DNA of 64,000 nucleotides from Anopheles merus (taxonomy: Eukaryota; Arthropoda; Insecta; Diptera; Culicidae): the NCBI RefSeq assembly GCF_017562075.2, contig NC_054082.1, positions 15,073,786-15,137,785 on the forward strand. The letters run 5' to 3'. This document shows positions 51,001 to 64,000 of the stretch, one piece after another. Below the pieces are notes generated by a model. The model saw only the letters and a list, made by a program, of their open reading frames with translations. It was not told where the DNA came from and made no database searches. A program made the translations under genes and the position numbers. The stretch's first letter is position 1. Each line of letters starts with the position of its first letter.

Positions 51001-53698
51001 TCCCTCGCATTTGCTTTCTTTCTATTTAATCGATACCAGCAACCAAACAAACAACACAGTTCTCCAACCCCAACAACCCGCAGGACCCCGCCTCCGGCCA
51101 AGCAAACCACATGAAGCACATCCAACAGGACAGCAGACGGGGCTATGGGATGGTGGAGTGCGAGTGGGACATCCAGTGAGACCGAAAACAACGAAAAAAA
51201 AAGGGGAACGATGACCGGGTCTGCAGTAGACGAAGTCCTTCCATGTGCTCCCAACCCCCCCAATTTGTGTAGGGTTGTGGAGGTGCGCTCGAGTGGCCAT
51301 CACCAGCAGGCCCGTGACAGACAGAGCGACACGGGACGGGACGCAAACAACTGCGCGCACTCGGACGACGCGCACACACTTCAATGGACATGGCGCACCG
51401 GTAAAGGATCAGAAAAAAACACCAACACGAACACACACACACTTCTTCTTTTTCATCTTCATCTCAAGCCTTCTTTCTGTCTCTCCTGTGCGGCCATTTC
51501 AGGCAAAAGGTGAACGTATGTGTGTATGTGTGTGGGGTAATCTTGGCAATCCAAAGTCCAATCAGGCCGTCCGTGTGGTGGTCGGAAAAGTTTTGCCCGA
51601 TACATGTACATGTTGGCACAATCTTTCCTCTTTCCCCTCCCCCCCCCCCCACCCCAGCCGATATAACCTCTGTGTGGTTTGGACTGAGGCTTGCCACCGC
51701 TGGGCTGTGCCAAAGTCCTTGATTGGACGGACACACAAATTGGCACACACATTGGGGACGTGGTGGTGTGAGGCGCTACTGCCATGGCGATGTCCACACG
51801 GGCAGCGGGTACGTGACCGTAACACACCGCACGTCAGGAGACGAGCACCCCCTTTCCCCAGTTTTGTCCTGAGCGGATAAATTGTATTACAAGAATCGAT
51901 CAAACTTTGCCCCAGCGCAGAGGAGCTACAGGGTGTGGGAAACTGACTCGTTCTGACCAATTTGCTCCCTGCACGCTGCCCAACTACAAAACCCGTACAC
52001 GCCAGTGCGGTCGGAAGAGTTGTTTGGGCGGGGAGCGAAACAAGAAAATAGCGAAGGACGCCTCGACCTAAGAAGATGGCGTGTGCCCCAAGCGATTGAC
52101 CTGAGCACGGGTTTTGCACGGGTCGGGTCACGAATCTTGGGAATCGATCGAAGCAAATAATAACAATAAAAAAACACAGCCAACGACAACGACAGAAGCG
52201 ACTGCTTTTCTGGCGGGGGCAGCAAAAATTTTCCGCAGGCGCCAATGACGCTGCGGCGATCGTAAAACAACCGGGAAAACGGTTGTACTGCAGAAGCACG
52301 AACATTTTGGCGCGTCGAGTGCGGGAGAGAGTTCGGTGGAGTGGGTGCAGTGGAGAGATACACAAAAAAAATGGGAAACAGTTGTACGCACCACATACGC
52401 AAACCGCGTGCAACGGCGCACTTTGAAGATGTGTTCTGAGTGAGCAAAAAGGATTCTCGGGACCACACAATGCGCGTTTTCTGAGCGCTAGAACCTGTTT
52501 TCGGCTGGGTTCAAGCACCTTTGTACGGGTGGTCCAACATCTTCCAGGACCTTCTTATCAGGAGTCAAGCAACCAGCCAACCCTAGAAAGGTGAACGATC
52601 TGCAAGGATAGTTTTTACACCGTTTCCACTAACGTTTCACACCATCCTGGGTGGTCCCTCGGGGAAGCCTGCGTTATCTCTCCACCGTTACTATCAGCTT
52701 GCCGGGTAACAAAACGCGTTAGCAGAAGCTTCCGTTTCGGGTGTCCCAAAACTGGAAACAAAAACCTTCAAACGGAAAGAATTGAACTGTTCATTTGTGT
52801 CAACAGCTCTATTCGGTGGCTATGTGTCCAACACGCGCGCTCCAACAAAGCCCAAGATGCCCAATGTGTAACACCTTCTGGGTCGGTTACGGACGGTGAC
52901 GCACAGAAAACCAAACTCCGTACCCTGTTTGGACAGTCCAGCAGCAATTCCACGGTTATATTAAGAACGCGCAGTACGCAAATGATAGCGCAACTTGTGC
53001 AAACAGCACACACACACAGAGAAACTCGCGCGTGGAAAACTTTCAATCCGATGGGCACGAAAACTTGGACGCTGCTAGGTAACGGGGATCTCCATCGTCA
53101 AACAGCAACAGAAGAAGAGGGAGAAGAAAAAAAAGAAGGAATAATCGAAGACACAAAACATCGAGATGATGCGTTATTTGTTTAGAAACGTGTTGCAGCA
53201 GGCTGTGGCTTCGGCAAGGCTCGTGTCGTCTCCTGCTTTGGGGCCTGAACAAACTGTGATTTACGTCAATTGGGAGCTGTTTGCCAACTACATGACGCCC
53301 AAACACAGTGGTCTTGTTGATACAGCATCAAGGATTCTAGACTCACATGTACGTGCGCACGTAATGGAGGGTTGTGTGGGGGGGGGGGGATAGGGTTGAG
53401 AAAACTCCCGCTGCTGCTCCAACTGCAAAAACAACAACACATTACGCAGATGCATCGAACTGGCATTGTGGCTTCGTTTCGGTTCCAGAAACGTTGTGTC
53501 CGTTCCAGGCCCATACCAGCCATACACGGTCCAATTTAAAGCTCTTTTTTTAAGAATTTATAAAGAACCTAAACAATACACTATTGCACAAGGCTATGCA
53601 CAAGGGATTTAAATGCTGTGTGATGTGTTTATTATACAAAAGGAACGCCATCCCTTTGACAGTGTGTTGACCACTGCGTATGAAGACATTTGCTTTGA

Positions 53699-53908
53699 AT
53701 GGTCAAGATATCCCCTGAACCACCCGGTGACCATCTGGCGAAAAGGAACAAATCCCCTCCCAAAGCGAAAGGGGTTATGGGTCATTGGACAGGACCTTTC
53801 ATTGTGGTCATCGCTTACAAAAGGGGATTGACTTTGTACAACCATTGCAACCCCGGTTGCCACTGCATGTCCATCATAAACAAGGTGCGCCTATTCAAAT
53901 TTTCATAA
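53699..53908 (+). mobile_element. Decayed Ty3/gypsy-like retrotransposon fragment (end of integrase)
   Basis: This 69-codon frame ends with a stop and carries a pattern typical of the integrase C-terminus of LTR retrotransposons: GD, then RNKSPPKAKG, then GHWTGPFIVV, later LYN, and a final NKVRLFKF. Related elements have GD-VW--RN, then S-P-K-L, then W-GP(Y/F)-V-, and end in NRL-P(Y/F). The residue expected before RN is not well kept and a stop precedes the frame. A neighbouring frame (53613 onwards, with TTAYEDI) may hold the preceding part, which implies a frameshift. No long terminal repeats, reverse transcriptase or other domains were found, so this is a short non-functional relic. The assignment rests on motif resemblance only. 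Confidence 0.35.
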
Positions 53909-56900
53909 ATTGCTTCTATCAAGGTGCAGCAGCATAACGCCACAAACGGGAAGTGTCTTCAGAAGAGTGTGTCTTGAGTGAGTACATTGTGCACAAGCAG
54001 CTTTACAACAGCATGGGTAGGGTTTCACTGGAATGGGGTGCCGACTGACCGACGGTCATTTCCGGTCGGATACCTTCGGATACTGGAAGGTATGGAAAGG
54101 GCAGCACTGAAGAAGGCGATTTGAATGGGGTAAGAAAATGTACATAAACCCTTTATTCCGGGGATGGATCCGGGCAGGTTTTTTTTTTTAGTGTGTGTGC
54201 ACTCGCTCCGCTCACGTGCCACGAATTAACGGATATTGTGGCTAGAAGTGGCCCCTTAGGGTTACGCATCATCGAGCCTGCACAAAGCTAATAATGGCTT
54301 TATTTGGTTGATTGAACCTGTGTTTTATTTCTTCTGTTGTGCGCAACAAAACAGAATTGGACGATGAAAGGGCTTCAACTTGTTCCTATTTTTCTTACAA
54401 TATTATCTGATTTAAATAACATTTTATACCTTCAAATAACATGTTCAAGAGAAAGCTCCTGAAAGATCCTACACATACACTCACGCACATACATCACGCA
54501 TTGACACATCTTCACCAAACTCAATCTCACTCGACCCCATTCGAAGCGTTATCTCCGAGAAACTTCTCCAACCATCGTGTACCTTTCAACCTTCCCGAGC
54601 CTCCCAACCAGCTCCGTCCCAGGGCCGTATTAATTACCCTAACACTCAAACTTCAGCACTATAATCCGGCTCGTGTAATCTCACACATGCCCAGCCGCGT
54701 CCGCTAGTGCCACCAGGCAGCAGTAACAGCAGCAGCAGCACGTTCGACCAGCCCCGAGCAGGGAAGACACTGACGCACGGTTAGTTGTTTAAAAATTCGT
54801 CGCCCACTCTCCTGTCCTGTCCCAAGCCCAGCAAGTCCCTTTACCCGAGTTGAACTAAGCATGAGTGAACCATCGATAAATACCTTGTGCGATTCGAACT
54901 GCTGGCATTTTGATTCTCATTTTGGAGATCGTGATGTCGGGCGCTGGGCGGACGATTTCGGTTCCGGTCGATTCCTGCAATGGTCGGCAGGCCCGTTTTG
55001 ACGCACTGGTACACCAAACACTGATACACTTTCGAGATGCACTTCTGTTGTTTGTACGCTCAGTTTCTTCACCGTAAATCATGAACAAACTTTTCTTCTT
55101 CTACTACTATTTTGCACTCATCTAGCAGAGCTTTTTTTCGGAGGGAATTTAAAAATTGCCCTTTTAACTTTCATGTAGCTTTCCACTTTGCACACGTACA
55201 CTCACTTGCACATATTCAGTAGTGTTTTGTATTTGCTTTTTCAAAATTTTCTCGTTGTTTTAAAACGTACACTCCAACAGCGGATGATGCCTTGCTGCAC
55301 CTGTTTTTGTCTTTGGCGAACCAACGAGTTGGATTCTTCTCAGTTCTCACTCATTCATTAATTAGCATACTCCTTAGCAAACGAATTGCACGCAGGAATA
55401 CAAAAAATGTAATTCACCAATTTTTTTTTGTAAAAAACACCATCAAACACCGATCCTTCAACGGAGGAAAGGACAAGAAAGGGCGCGGGTTTGTTGTGGA
55501 TCCTTTTTTTCTCGTCCTTTTTATCGTCGCCTTCCCTTTTGAACGGTGTCTGTCTCCCTGTCACTCGGGCAGCGGTTTGCGGCAGAAAGCACGGCGCGAG
55601 TGTAAAATACGCCTGAAAGTACAAAGCGCGCGCCCGCGAGAATAAACGTAGCGGCGCGTACCGACTGGCGACGACTGGCCCATTCACCAAAACTGCTTCC
55701 TTGTTATCCTCGTTCTGTTTGGCCCGGTGCTTTCACCGGCTGATTCACAACATTATCATAATGTTTTCGCGGTCGTTTAAAGAAGCACACCGACACTGGC
55801 TGTACTGCTGGTTTGTTTTGACTTCACTCACGGTCACACTTTTCAAACAGTTCAATCGGTTTGTACACAAAAAAAAATATTTAAAATGAGAAGAAAATTC
55901 TTATCTTTTTCGACAGTCTATTAAACACTTGTACACTTTACGCACTTGATTATGTTTTACGATACACAATTACTTACAAAATAAGTTTCTAAATAATTTT
56001 GATTTAGTTGTTTATTGCAAACATTCCCGGGGTGGTGTTTTGATCTGTTGTGTTGTACCGCTACTATTCCACTTTGTTCCTTCGTTCTTCCTCTGTCAGG
56101 TGTATTCCTCTACTTGATTCACTTGCACAATAATTGTTTACATGTTTTTTGTTTTGTATTCTTGTTCCTGTTATATGCTTTTAATTTTTCTTTTTTTATT
56201 CACTGTTCAACAGTTTGCTTTGCCTTCTTGCAGCTTCTTCCTTTGCATCTTCACTTCACAAACACCACACACACACAAACAGCGTATGTATCCTTTCGCG
56301 CTGCGCTGGACTCTTTGGTCAGGCAAGCTCATGCAACAACACCCGCGACCGTGCGCGCGTACACGTAGCGAACCGGCCCGCAGGAAACTGGCTGACAGAC
56401 TGACTGCTCACTACGGCCGGCCACTCTCATACGCCCAGCCTACGACAGGGCAGCGCGACGCGCGAGCTGTGCGTGTGTTGCGCTTCCCCCCAAACGGCGT
56501 GCGAAGAACTAACATATACGCGCGCGCGCGCACACACCACACACCACACCGCGACCGTAAAGCGACGAGAATTTATTGTGCCGTGCTGGTGTAGCTGCTA
56601 ATGCTGCTAATGCTGCTGCTGCTGCTGGTTGCGGTGCTGCTTAGACGCATCGACGACCGACGGTTGGACATCCTCACTTCGCGACAGTCCGTTTGCATCT
56701 AATGTCTGGCAGCGTACGGTCGTTATATCACCGCCCTTGCCTTTTAGTACAGACCGTCCGCCGCACCGACTCACTGCACTGCGACCGACCGACCGTGCCA
56801 GCCGACCAAGCCAACCCCTGCCCTGCCTGTGCGAGGGGGTTGTTGTTGCGAGCGAAGCGGCGGCAGAGGGCCGGCGACGCAAGGGTGACCGCGACAACGC

Positions 56901-59900
56901 TGAAGACGCCGAAGCCCATACACACACACACACACATATAGCCTAGGGTGGTGGGACGGAAAAACAACGGCCGGCCACACTCAACCCCAGCCTGTCCTGT
57001 TTTGCTCGCTGTGTTTGTATGTGTATGTGGCGAGCGTCTTTTTCTCTCGCGCGCGAGCTCGGCTTGTGTTCCCGCTCGCGCCCATTGCGCAAAGGGCGCG
57101 AGGGTTGTCGCGGTGGACAAAGGGGACCCGCGGGTGGTGGAGGTGGCGATGTGTGTTTAGTGTGTGCGTCCGTTGTCTCTTTGCCCGTGTGGGCTTTCCA
57201 GCATCTCTTCTGGTTGTTTTTACTACAGTGCGGCGGCGAAGGAGAAACTCCTTCGCCAGCCCGCAATGCAAATGAGAGTGAGTGCCCGCGACAGAGTGAG
57301 AGAGAGGGAGAGAGTGAACGCGGGTGCGAGTTTGTATATGTGTATAGGTGTGTGTGTGTGGGACTCGAGTCGCAGCATCCCGAGTTCGAATGTGTTGCGC
57401 TTGCTGATGAAAAGTGAGTGGAAAACGGCAGGCCCCGAGTTTTCCCTCCTTCCTTCTACTTGCGAAGGCTTTCCCCTTCACACACGCTTCACTGTGTTTT
57501 CTTTTCCCCTTTTTTTCTTCCATTTCGGAGGAGGAAATATGAGTGTGTACAGCACACACATGCGTGTACGCTGCCGTACGCGAATGTCCAGCAGTTTTTG
57601 TGCTATCCTTTTCCTTCAAACACATTAAAATCCAAAAGCCAAAAAGGGACTCTACAGCCGTACCGCGGTGTGGTGGACGTCAACCCCTGTGTTTCAGCTT
57701 CCACTCCACATCCATCCAGTGCTAACCATTTGCCCTCAACCATTTTGGGCTTGTATTGTACCCCTTCATACAATCGAATGAAAATCCGTTTTGCTTATCC
57801 CTGTTTTTGTTTGATGTTCACCCTTTCCGTTTCGCAGAAGGTCCCCTTCGCAACATAACAGAGCGCCACGCAACACAGCCGACGCGATGTTGCGCGCCCG
57901 CGGTAACTCAGCAAAGGGTTCCTCGGACCACCTTCGGTGGTGGTGGTCAGCATAAGGTAGGGGAGTTAGGGCTCACTAGCTTCCACACCGCGCGAAAACC
58001 CCGCACCGGACCAGAGAGTGGAGCCCACCGCGTACACCGCGGCAGTTTGCTGTGTGGAGGGGATGAACTCACCCCTTTTCGAGGGTGTGCACATGCGCAG
58101 GCGGACCCACCGTACTCGGTGCGCTGGAATGGGGGGTTTTTTTTCTCGTAAAGGCTCTCTCGTTCTCTTGCAGAAAAGCTCTCTTCGCAAGGTTGCTACC
58201 TGCGGGAGGGGAAAAATCGTTGCCATCTCACCCACAGTGGCGCGAAGTTTGAATGAACCGTCGGTGGAGTTTTGTTGATATCAGCGCTTACCGTACCACG
58301 CTACCCTTTAACCCGCTGTTGGGTTGTGTCACCGTGCCTGTAGTACTACTTGCTCATCGCAAGGGGGAGGTGGAAAAGCGCCGCGAAGCGCGAGGGAAGA
58401 CGCGAGGGACGAGGAGTTTATCACAGACTTATCGTCCTTTTTGCCTTCGCAGCGCCGGGGGGAAAGAAAGCATGCGGGACTGGGCCGTGCCTGTTCGTCG
58501 CAGACACGCGGGCTTCTTGATTTTCTTTCGTAATTTCTTTTAATCGTTAACAGCGTTTAACGATCTTTTTCTGCGTATTTTTTTGGGCTTCACTACCGCC
58601 ACGGACTCCTTCTGACACTGTTGTGGGGGGGGGGGGCATTTTACACCAGCGGCATTCATTTTTGGACCGTTTTTTCCCTCCCATTCGTTAGTTTGTGTTG
58701 GCCTGTCTTGTTCGTGGTCGGTCGGTCGCGGGTTACTTGGAGTTTCTTTTTTTGTGAGGATTTTTTCTTTCCCCGAACTGTTATACTTCCCGTTTCGGAG
58801 CTGGTTCGTGCGAGCGCTTTCCTTCGCTACCAAATCCGACGTTCGGTAAGGTCAGTTTTATTGGTGAAACTTTTTATTTACAGTGAACCTCCTCGACGGT
58901 AGGCACCCGGTCGGCGAGGGAAGGAGAGCTTTAATTTCTTTCTCCGTCCGAGAGCAAACAGTTTGTGGGTGGCAGTGAACGTAATTTTTATGAGCTATTT
59001 TTCCAACGGCAGCATAACGTTGAAGCATCATTTAAAGGTGAGTTAGTTGATGGTGATGGGAGTATTATACTTAAAATAATGCGTCAATGGTTTAGGGCGC
59101 CAAATTTCAAAACAAACACGGTTAGAGCGATAAGCCACGCAATTTACAGCTGTAGCACGAGGTTAGTTCAACGACTAATTGTGTGTAAAGTATCTCAAAA
59201 TATAGCATAAACGCATTGGTTAAAACACCTTAGCACTCAACTCATCCCGACTTCCTTTCCGTCGCAATTGTCCCCCCAGAAAAGGTCCACAACAACAACA
59301 ACAACAACAACAATCCATGATCCCATAAACCCCACTTGCCTTCGAACGGCAATCGGCAAAGAGAGTGTGTTTGAGTGGGTTGCACTCTTGATTGGAAAGT
59401 CGTGCCGATGCAATTCTGATGTGTTGCCAAAGCCCGCTCGCCGCGCTTGCAGCGTCGATGGTTTTGGGCGGTTTGGGAGCGTGAAAGGCAACGGTTTGGC
59501 ACAGGAAATGAGTTTGCTTAGGTTGGCCTTAATTCTTTTGCTGCCAACTGGTACAATATAATTATGTCAATAGGAATTTTATAAAACTCATGATTCGTCG
59601 TCCAGCAGCGCCAATGAACGTGCGTGTACGCGCAGGGAAGAATTTCAATAACACTGGAAAATGAAATACACTCCACAGTGTGTGCAATACCATTCCACGA
59701 CTGCTCATTCATGCGTACAGGGGGGAAGGATTTTCTCCCGACTTTCTGTTTTGCAACGGCAAACCGAAGGAAAGCTCTCGCACGAAGAACAAACGCACCC
59801 ACACCGAGCCTCGGTACGGGCGGCCCATATGCTTGGCTGTTTGCATCATCATCAAACGGCAGCACCAGCAGCAGCAGCAGCGAATGTGAATGCATTTGCA

Positions 59901-60644
59901 GCCGAGTAATAGAGCGATGCAATAAAACACTAAACTTCACGTTTATCACGTTTTACAGGATTTGTTTGCAAAAGAGCGACGCGATGTGATATTAAAAATG
60001 CTTTCGCTTGTTGATTGGGTCTTGTGGGGGGTGTGTGGGGGTCTTGAACGTATTGTTGAATGCCCTGCTGACTCAGCCAAGCGTACGGGGGGAAGATGCT
60101 TTGGGGTAGAATGAAGAATCATGCTTTATGTGATTGTTATGAGAAACCCGGGTACGTTTGTTTCGCAACCGGGTTGCGAAAACAAGCGCTTGGACTTGTT
60201 GAAAACTGATAAATATTTCCGGTAATACTTTGCCCCATATTTTTACATGAAAATGTGCAATTTTTCCCTGAAATTACATTTACAACATTCAGAACTTTAG
60301 TGCTAGTCCTAACCTTTCCACTAAGCCCCACATAAAAAGCGCCAAATCTTAGTCGCCCTATGTTTCGGTCCGCAGTGTGGCTAACAGAGTAAAAGCGCCA
60401 TACAGTACAGACTGTGGGGAGAGGGAGTAAGGGGGCATTAGAAAGGCATGTCCCAAACAGCGTCGCCGCGCACGATCACGCTTCGGGGGGAACATCTTCA
60501 CGCCGCGGTTGCGATCGCGCGTTTAGATCGGCCAGTTCGTGAGTGCGCTTTGGATGTGGTCCACTGCCGCGCGAAGAGGAAATCGGTGGCCCCGCGAGCT
60601 TTGCCGTTTTTGCTCACGTTTGCGATCCGCCACCCCCACACACA

Positions 60645-60646
<2 letters not shown>

Positions 60647-60678
<32 letters not shown>
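60647..60678. repeat. (CA)n microsatellite
   Basis: About 16 CA units flanked by imperfect CA sequence. Confidence 0.95.
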
Positions 60679-60685
<7 letters not shown>

Positions 60686-63600
60686 ACAGAAGGGTTTATC
60701 ACGGGTTGGCGATCTTCGCCAAGTTGACGGGCATGTGGAGCTTTGCGGGTGTATGACTCTTTTTGCTTTTATTTTTGCACCGAGGCTGAGGTTGAAGAAC
60801 AATAAAATTGCACTCCGAACTGGACAGCGCGAGGTAGCGGGTACAAGATGGGCAGTTTTGGAGCGAAGAAGAATTAGGCCAAACCCCTAAGAGAGGAGCC
60901 GGCAGCCACAATCAGTTGGGAAACGGCACGGCACAACGATAAAAAGAAATCCCTTTCCACACTTCCAAAGATGTCCCAAATCAAATTTCCCAATGACCTT
61001 TCCCAACTAGCCAACTCTCGCGCTCTCTCTCTCTTTCTCTTCGTCTCTCTTACACTTCACTCGCGTGACCGTTACGATCTGGTTGTGCAGAAAGCATCTC
61101 GATCCGTTTGCTTCGCCCAGGTAAGACGGAATAACACGATACGGACGTTGGACCTTAATCCGATCCTGCAACGACTCGCGTCCGCGAATTAAACGTCCAA
61201 ATTACAGCTGATCGATTGCTGATGGCTACCACCCAGCTCCAACTGCTGCCTCTCCCTCTTCCGAACCCAGACGTAGACGCGTGCTCGCTATTGGGGGGGG
61301 GGGGAGTGCTGCGAGACCGATTGATCAGTGGACGTCGACGTCCCGAAAGACCTCGACCGACCGTCCAGACACGCTGCGCCGAGACACTCCGCAGTGCGCG
61401 CTGATCCTCGTGGGCTGATATTCAAATTATGTTCGTTACCTGCACTGCCATTCCCCAGCCCCGATCTTCCCGTAGGTCCAGATGTCCCGCGGGGGTAAGT
61501 TGAAGTTGGTCAAATCTGGACGAGCGTCAATATCCGCCAAGGCTTGTTTCTCCTTTACTTCTTTTTTGCGCCGTGCCATACCGGCTTTGCGAAGTTTCGT
61601 GGCTCTCTCTCTCTCCCTACTGTGTCTTAATCTCTTAATTCGAATCTTGCCCCAGACTCATCGGACATGGTCCAAACTTCTCCACCCTTTCGCAGCCAGT
61701 GTGTGGCCCTGGCATGCGTCCCCCGGTGGTAGCTTGGAGAGTTACAGATGAAAGATGTGTAATTATTTTTCGATGGTCTTTCGTTTGGGGAGGGATGGAG
61801 CGAAGAGTAAGCCTTCCAGCATGATCCCCCTTGCGCACGGTACCCACCTCACCCCCTGGTAAGCGGCTTTATCGTCGTTGATTGGAGCGTTTCGATGATT
61901 TTCCAATGCCAGGGACACTCCTGTTTTTGCTCGAGTGAAGCCAGCACAGCCAGCGGAACCGGTCAGTGGGACGTCGCGATGCTCCCTCGGGAGATGGGCG
62001 ACCTTCCGAGCGCGCGCGCGCGTTCGCGTCCGGACCGCAGCGGGACAGCGCGTGTTCGGACAGGCTTTACCAGTGCTTCCTCCGCCCGTATCCGCGGCTG
62101 TTCGTTCGTTTGTCATTATTACACGCCTGCAGAAATATCATTATTCAATAACGGAGATGATTAATTGCCTCCATGATTCATTGTGCTGCGTTTGTGTGTG
62201 AGCGCGCGCGCTCGGGGAGTTGCCGTGCGCGGGTAACACCTTCGCGCAAGACACGCAAGACACCGAGACGGTGTACCATAACACACCCAGCACTGGGAGC
62301 GGCCCTCAGACAGGACAGGTTTTAGTTGTTGTTGTTGTGGTGAGATTTCAGAAAATAAAACGAGCTTACGCTCTTGCCTCCCTCCCACCCGGCAGGAGAC
62401 GGTCGGACGGGCTTTCCATTCATTCATGCTTCTCGATCGTTTGCTCGCTTGCTTCATTCATGCTTCGTGCTTCTTTGCATTCGTGTGTCGGACCCGGTCA
62501 GATATAATTGAAACATTATTTGATAACGCGCCTGATGAGTGGACGCCAAGTTTGGGCTTTCACTGGGTGGAAGGAGCGGACGAGAGGCTCTAGTGCCCAC
62601 TAATTCAATTACGTCCCAGCAGTCGGGCGAAGGTGATCCGGACATCTCGCGGGACGTTGATCTGATTGATCGTTTCATATTCTTTGGGGAGGTTTCTTTT
62701 CTCCTCCTTTTTGAGCTCTCTCTCACACACTTGGGAGCGTTATTCTTATTCGCCTGGACGCGGCCGGAAATGCTATTGACGAAGGGTGAGCCAGCTCTTC
62801 CAGGAAGGCTCCGTTACGATCGCGCACTCAACCATATGCTTCTTGTCTTACGATCGGCTAGGGATCCCGTTTTGGAGCCAAGATCTGATTGCTTTTGTGT
62901 GCATCCATAAGGCATAAAGTATCCGTTTTTTGCTTCTTTGCTCTGCTGCTGTTGTATCCGCTCTTGTTATTGGACATTGCGAAACAACACCAGCACCAAA
63001 GGCTTAGCCCCTTCGATCGCCAGGAATCGATTAACGTGCCAGCACCGCGGGGGTCGTCCTCCTAGGTCCTCTGGAGGATGATCGTCGGATTGCTGCCTCG
63101 AATCTCATCCAAGCTGACCATCCCAAATTGAGTATCGAAACCCCCGACAACTGTGAAATCTCCAATCGCGTAAGGGTAAGGCCTCCCGTAGACCGGGAGG
63201 TCAGCATTGAAAGTGATTAGAAAAAAGGGTCAAATGAGAAACATTCTTTTTGGGGGTTTTGATTGACGAGGGACTTGGCAATACAATGGAGATTGGTTTT
63301 TTTCCATACGAGGAACGGTGGATTGGATGTAGCTGGACACACACACACACACACAGGTAGAGGATGACCTTTGCCAGTTATTGTAGCAAGGGATGTAGAC
63401 GGGAGTGGGTCTTTGAGATGGGTTTTGTTGGTCAAGGTTTTCTGGGAGGATACAGCTTGGTACAGCACGCTGTTAGGATCTTTGTTCTGGAAATTGCTTC
63501 TTTTGAAGATACAAGCCCGTTTGGAACTGAAAGTGGAAGCAAACGCCTGAGATGACCTAACGCGTCTGCCATATTTCGGTGGTAGTTTTGAGATGTTTTG

Positions 63601-64000
63601 CTCAATTGGTACGTTGCTGTTAAATATTCCACGATCTATTTACAGCTAAAGAATGCACTTCGCCAGTCTCGGAACGCGACCGCCGCATCTGTGGTCCAGT
63701 TCGACGGACACATTCTCAATTTCTTTTGTCTGCGTTCCGTACGCCGTCATTGGAGCCGACGCTCTCGAGGAATGCCCCCATCCGTGCCAGACACGACACA
63801 TATGGACCACATATGTGTGTGGCTTAAGTACAGGTCACACAAAAACGTGAACGTCACCCGGGCACCTTCCCCTTCCGGGCACTTGGTGCGGGGTTTGTTT
63901 TTATGTTTGTGGTTAATTTTTTCGCCTGTCTTACGACCGATCCAGATTCCAAATCCAATCTGGCACCGAAAACCAGCAACCACAGCATCAGCGTCACACT

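Noticed and set aside
51562..52518. 318-codon minus-strand frame
   Set aside because: Longest open frame in the window, but it has no recognisable domain, overlaps other open frames on both strands and has composition typical of GC-rich non-coding DNA.
61431..61442. Minus-strand GCAG|GTAACG as a third ratchet site
   Set aside because: Purine-rich approach to the AG and a weak donor.

Overview
The window looks like dipteran nuclear DNA, most likely from an Anopheles mosquito. The base composition is about half GC, with very many CA/TG microsatellites, little transposon sequence, short conserved exons in very long introns and insect-type splice signals. The species cannot be told from the sequence, and Anopheles is an inference from style and from the encoded protein.

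One gene can be supported. It lies on the minus strand and is the insect BCL11 homologue (Drosophila CG9650; vertebrate BCL11A/BCL11B), a zinc-finger transcription factor. Three consecutive internal coding exons are at 7006-7158, 6552-6788 and 5189-5437. All three begin and end in phase 1 and have good splice sites. The 7006-7158 exon carries the diagnostic N-terminal CCHC finger of the family. The C2H2 finger exons are not present and should lie left of base 1.

The rest of the window is intron. To the right of 7158 an intron runs more than 56 kb and appears to leave the window. It holds two near-perfect zero-length-exon (ratchet) splice sites on the minus strand, at 21474/21473 and 42131/42130. 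Each has a consensus branch point, a pyrimidine tract, CAG|GTAAGC, and a strong 5' splice site 47-78 nt downstream. The intron is therefore predicted to be removed stepwise by recursive splicing, in pieces of at least 21.9 kb, 20.7 kb and 14.3 kb. A candidate alternative first coding exon (15949-15997, 16 codons, phase 1) with a GAGA-rich upstream region suggests an internal promoter giving a shorter transcript that would not need either ratchet site.

Layout: 1-5188, intron 3' of exon C, with a long CA repeat and a hairpin; 5189-7158, exon cluster; 7159-15948, intron shared by both predicted first exons; 15949-17650, candidate internal promoter and first exon; 17651-42160, intron with the two ratchet sites and an AT-rich island; 42161-64000, intron with a 172-bp TG repeat and a decayed Ty3/gypsy-like retrotransposon fragment near 53.7 kb. 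No tRNA, rRNA, CRISPR array or complete nested protein gene was recognised. Most long open frames here are artefacts of GC richness and CA repeats.
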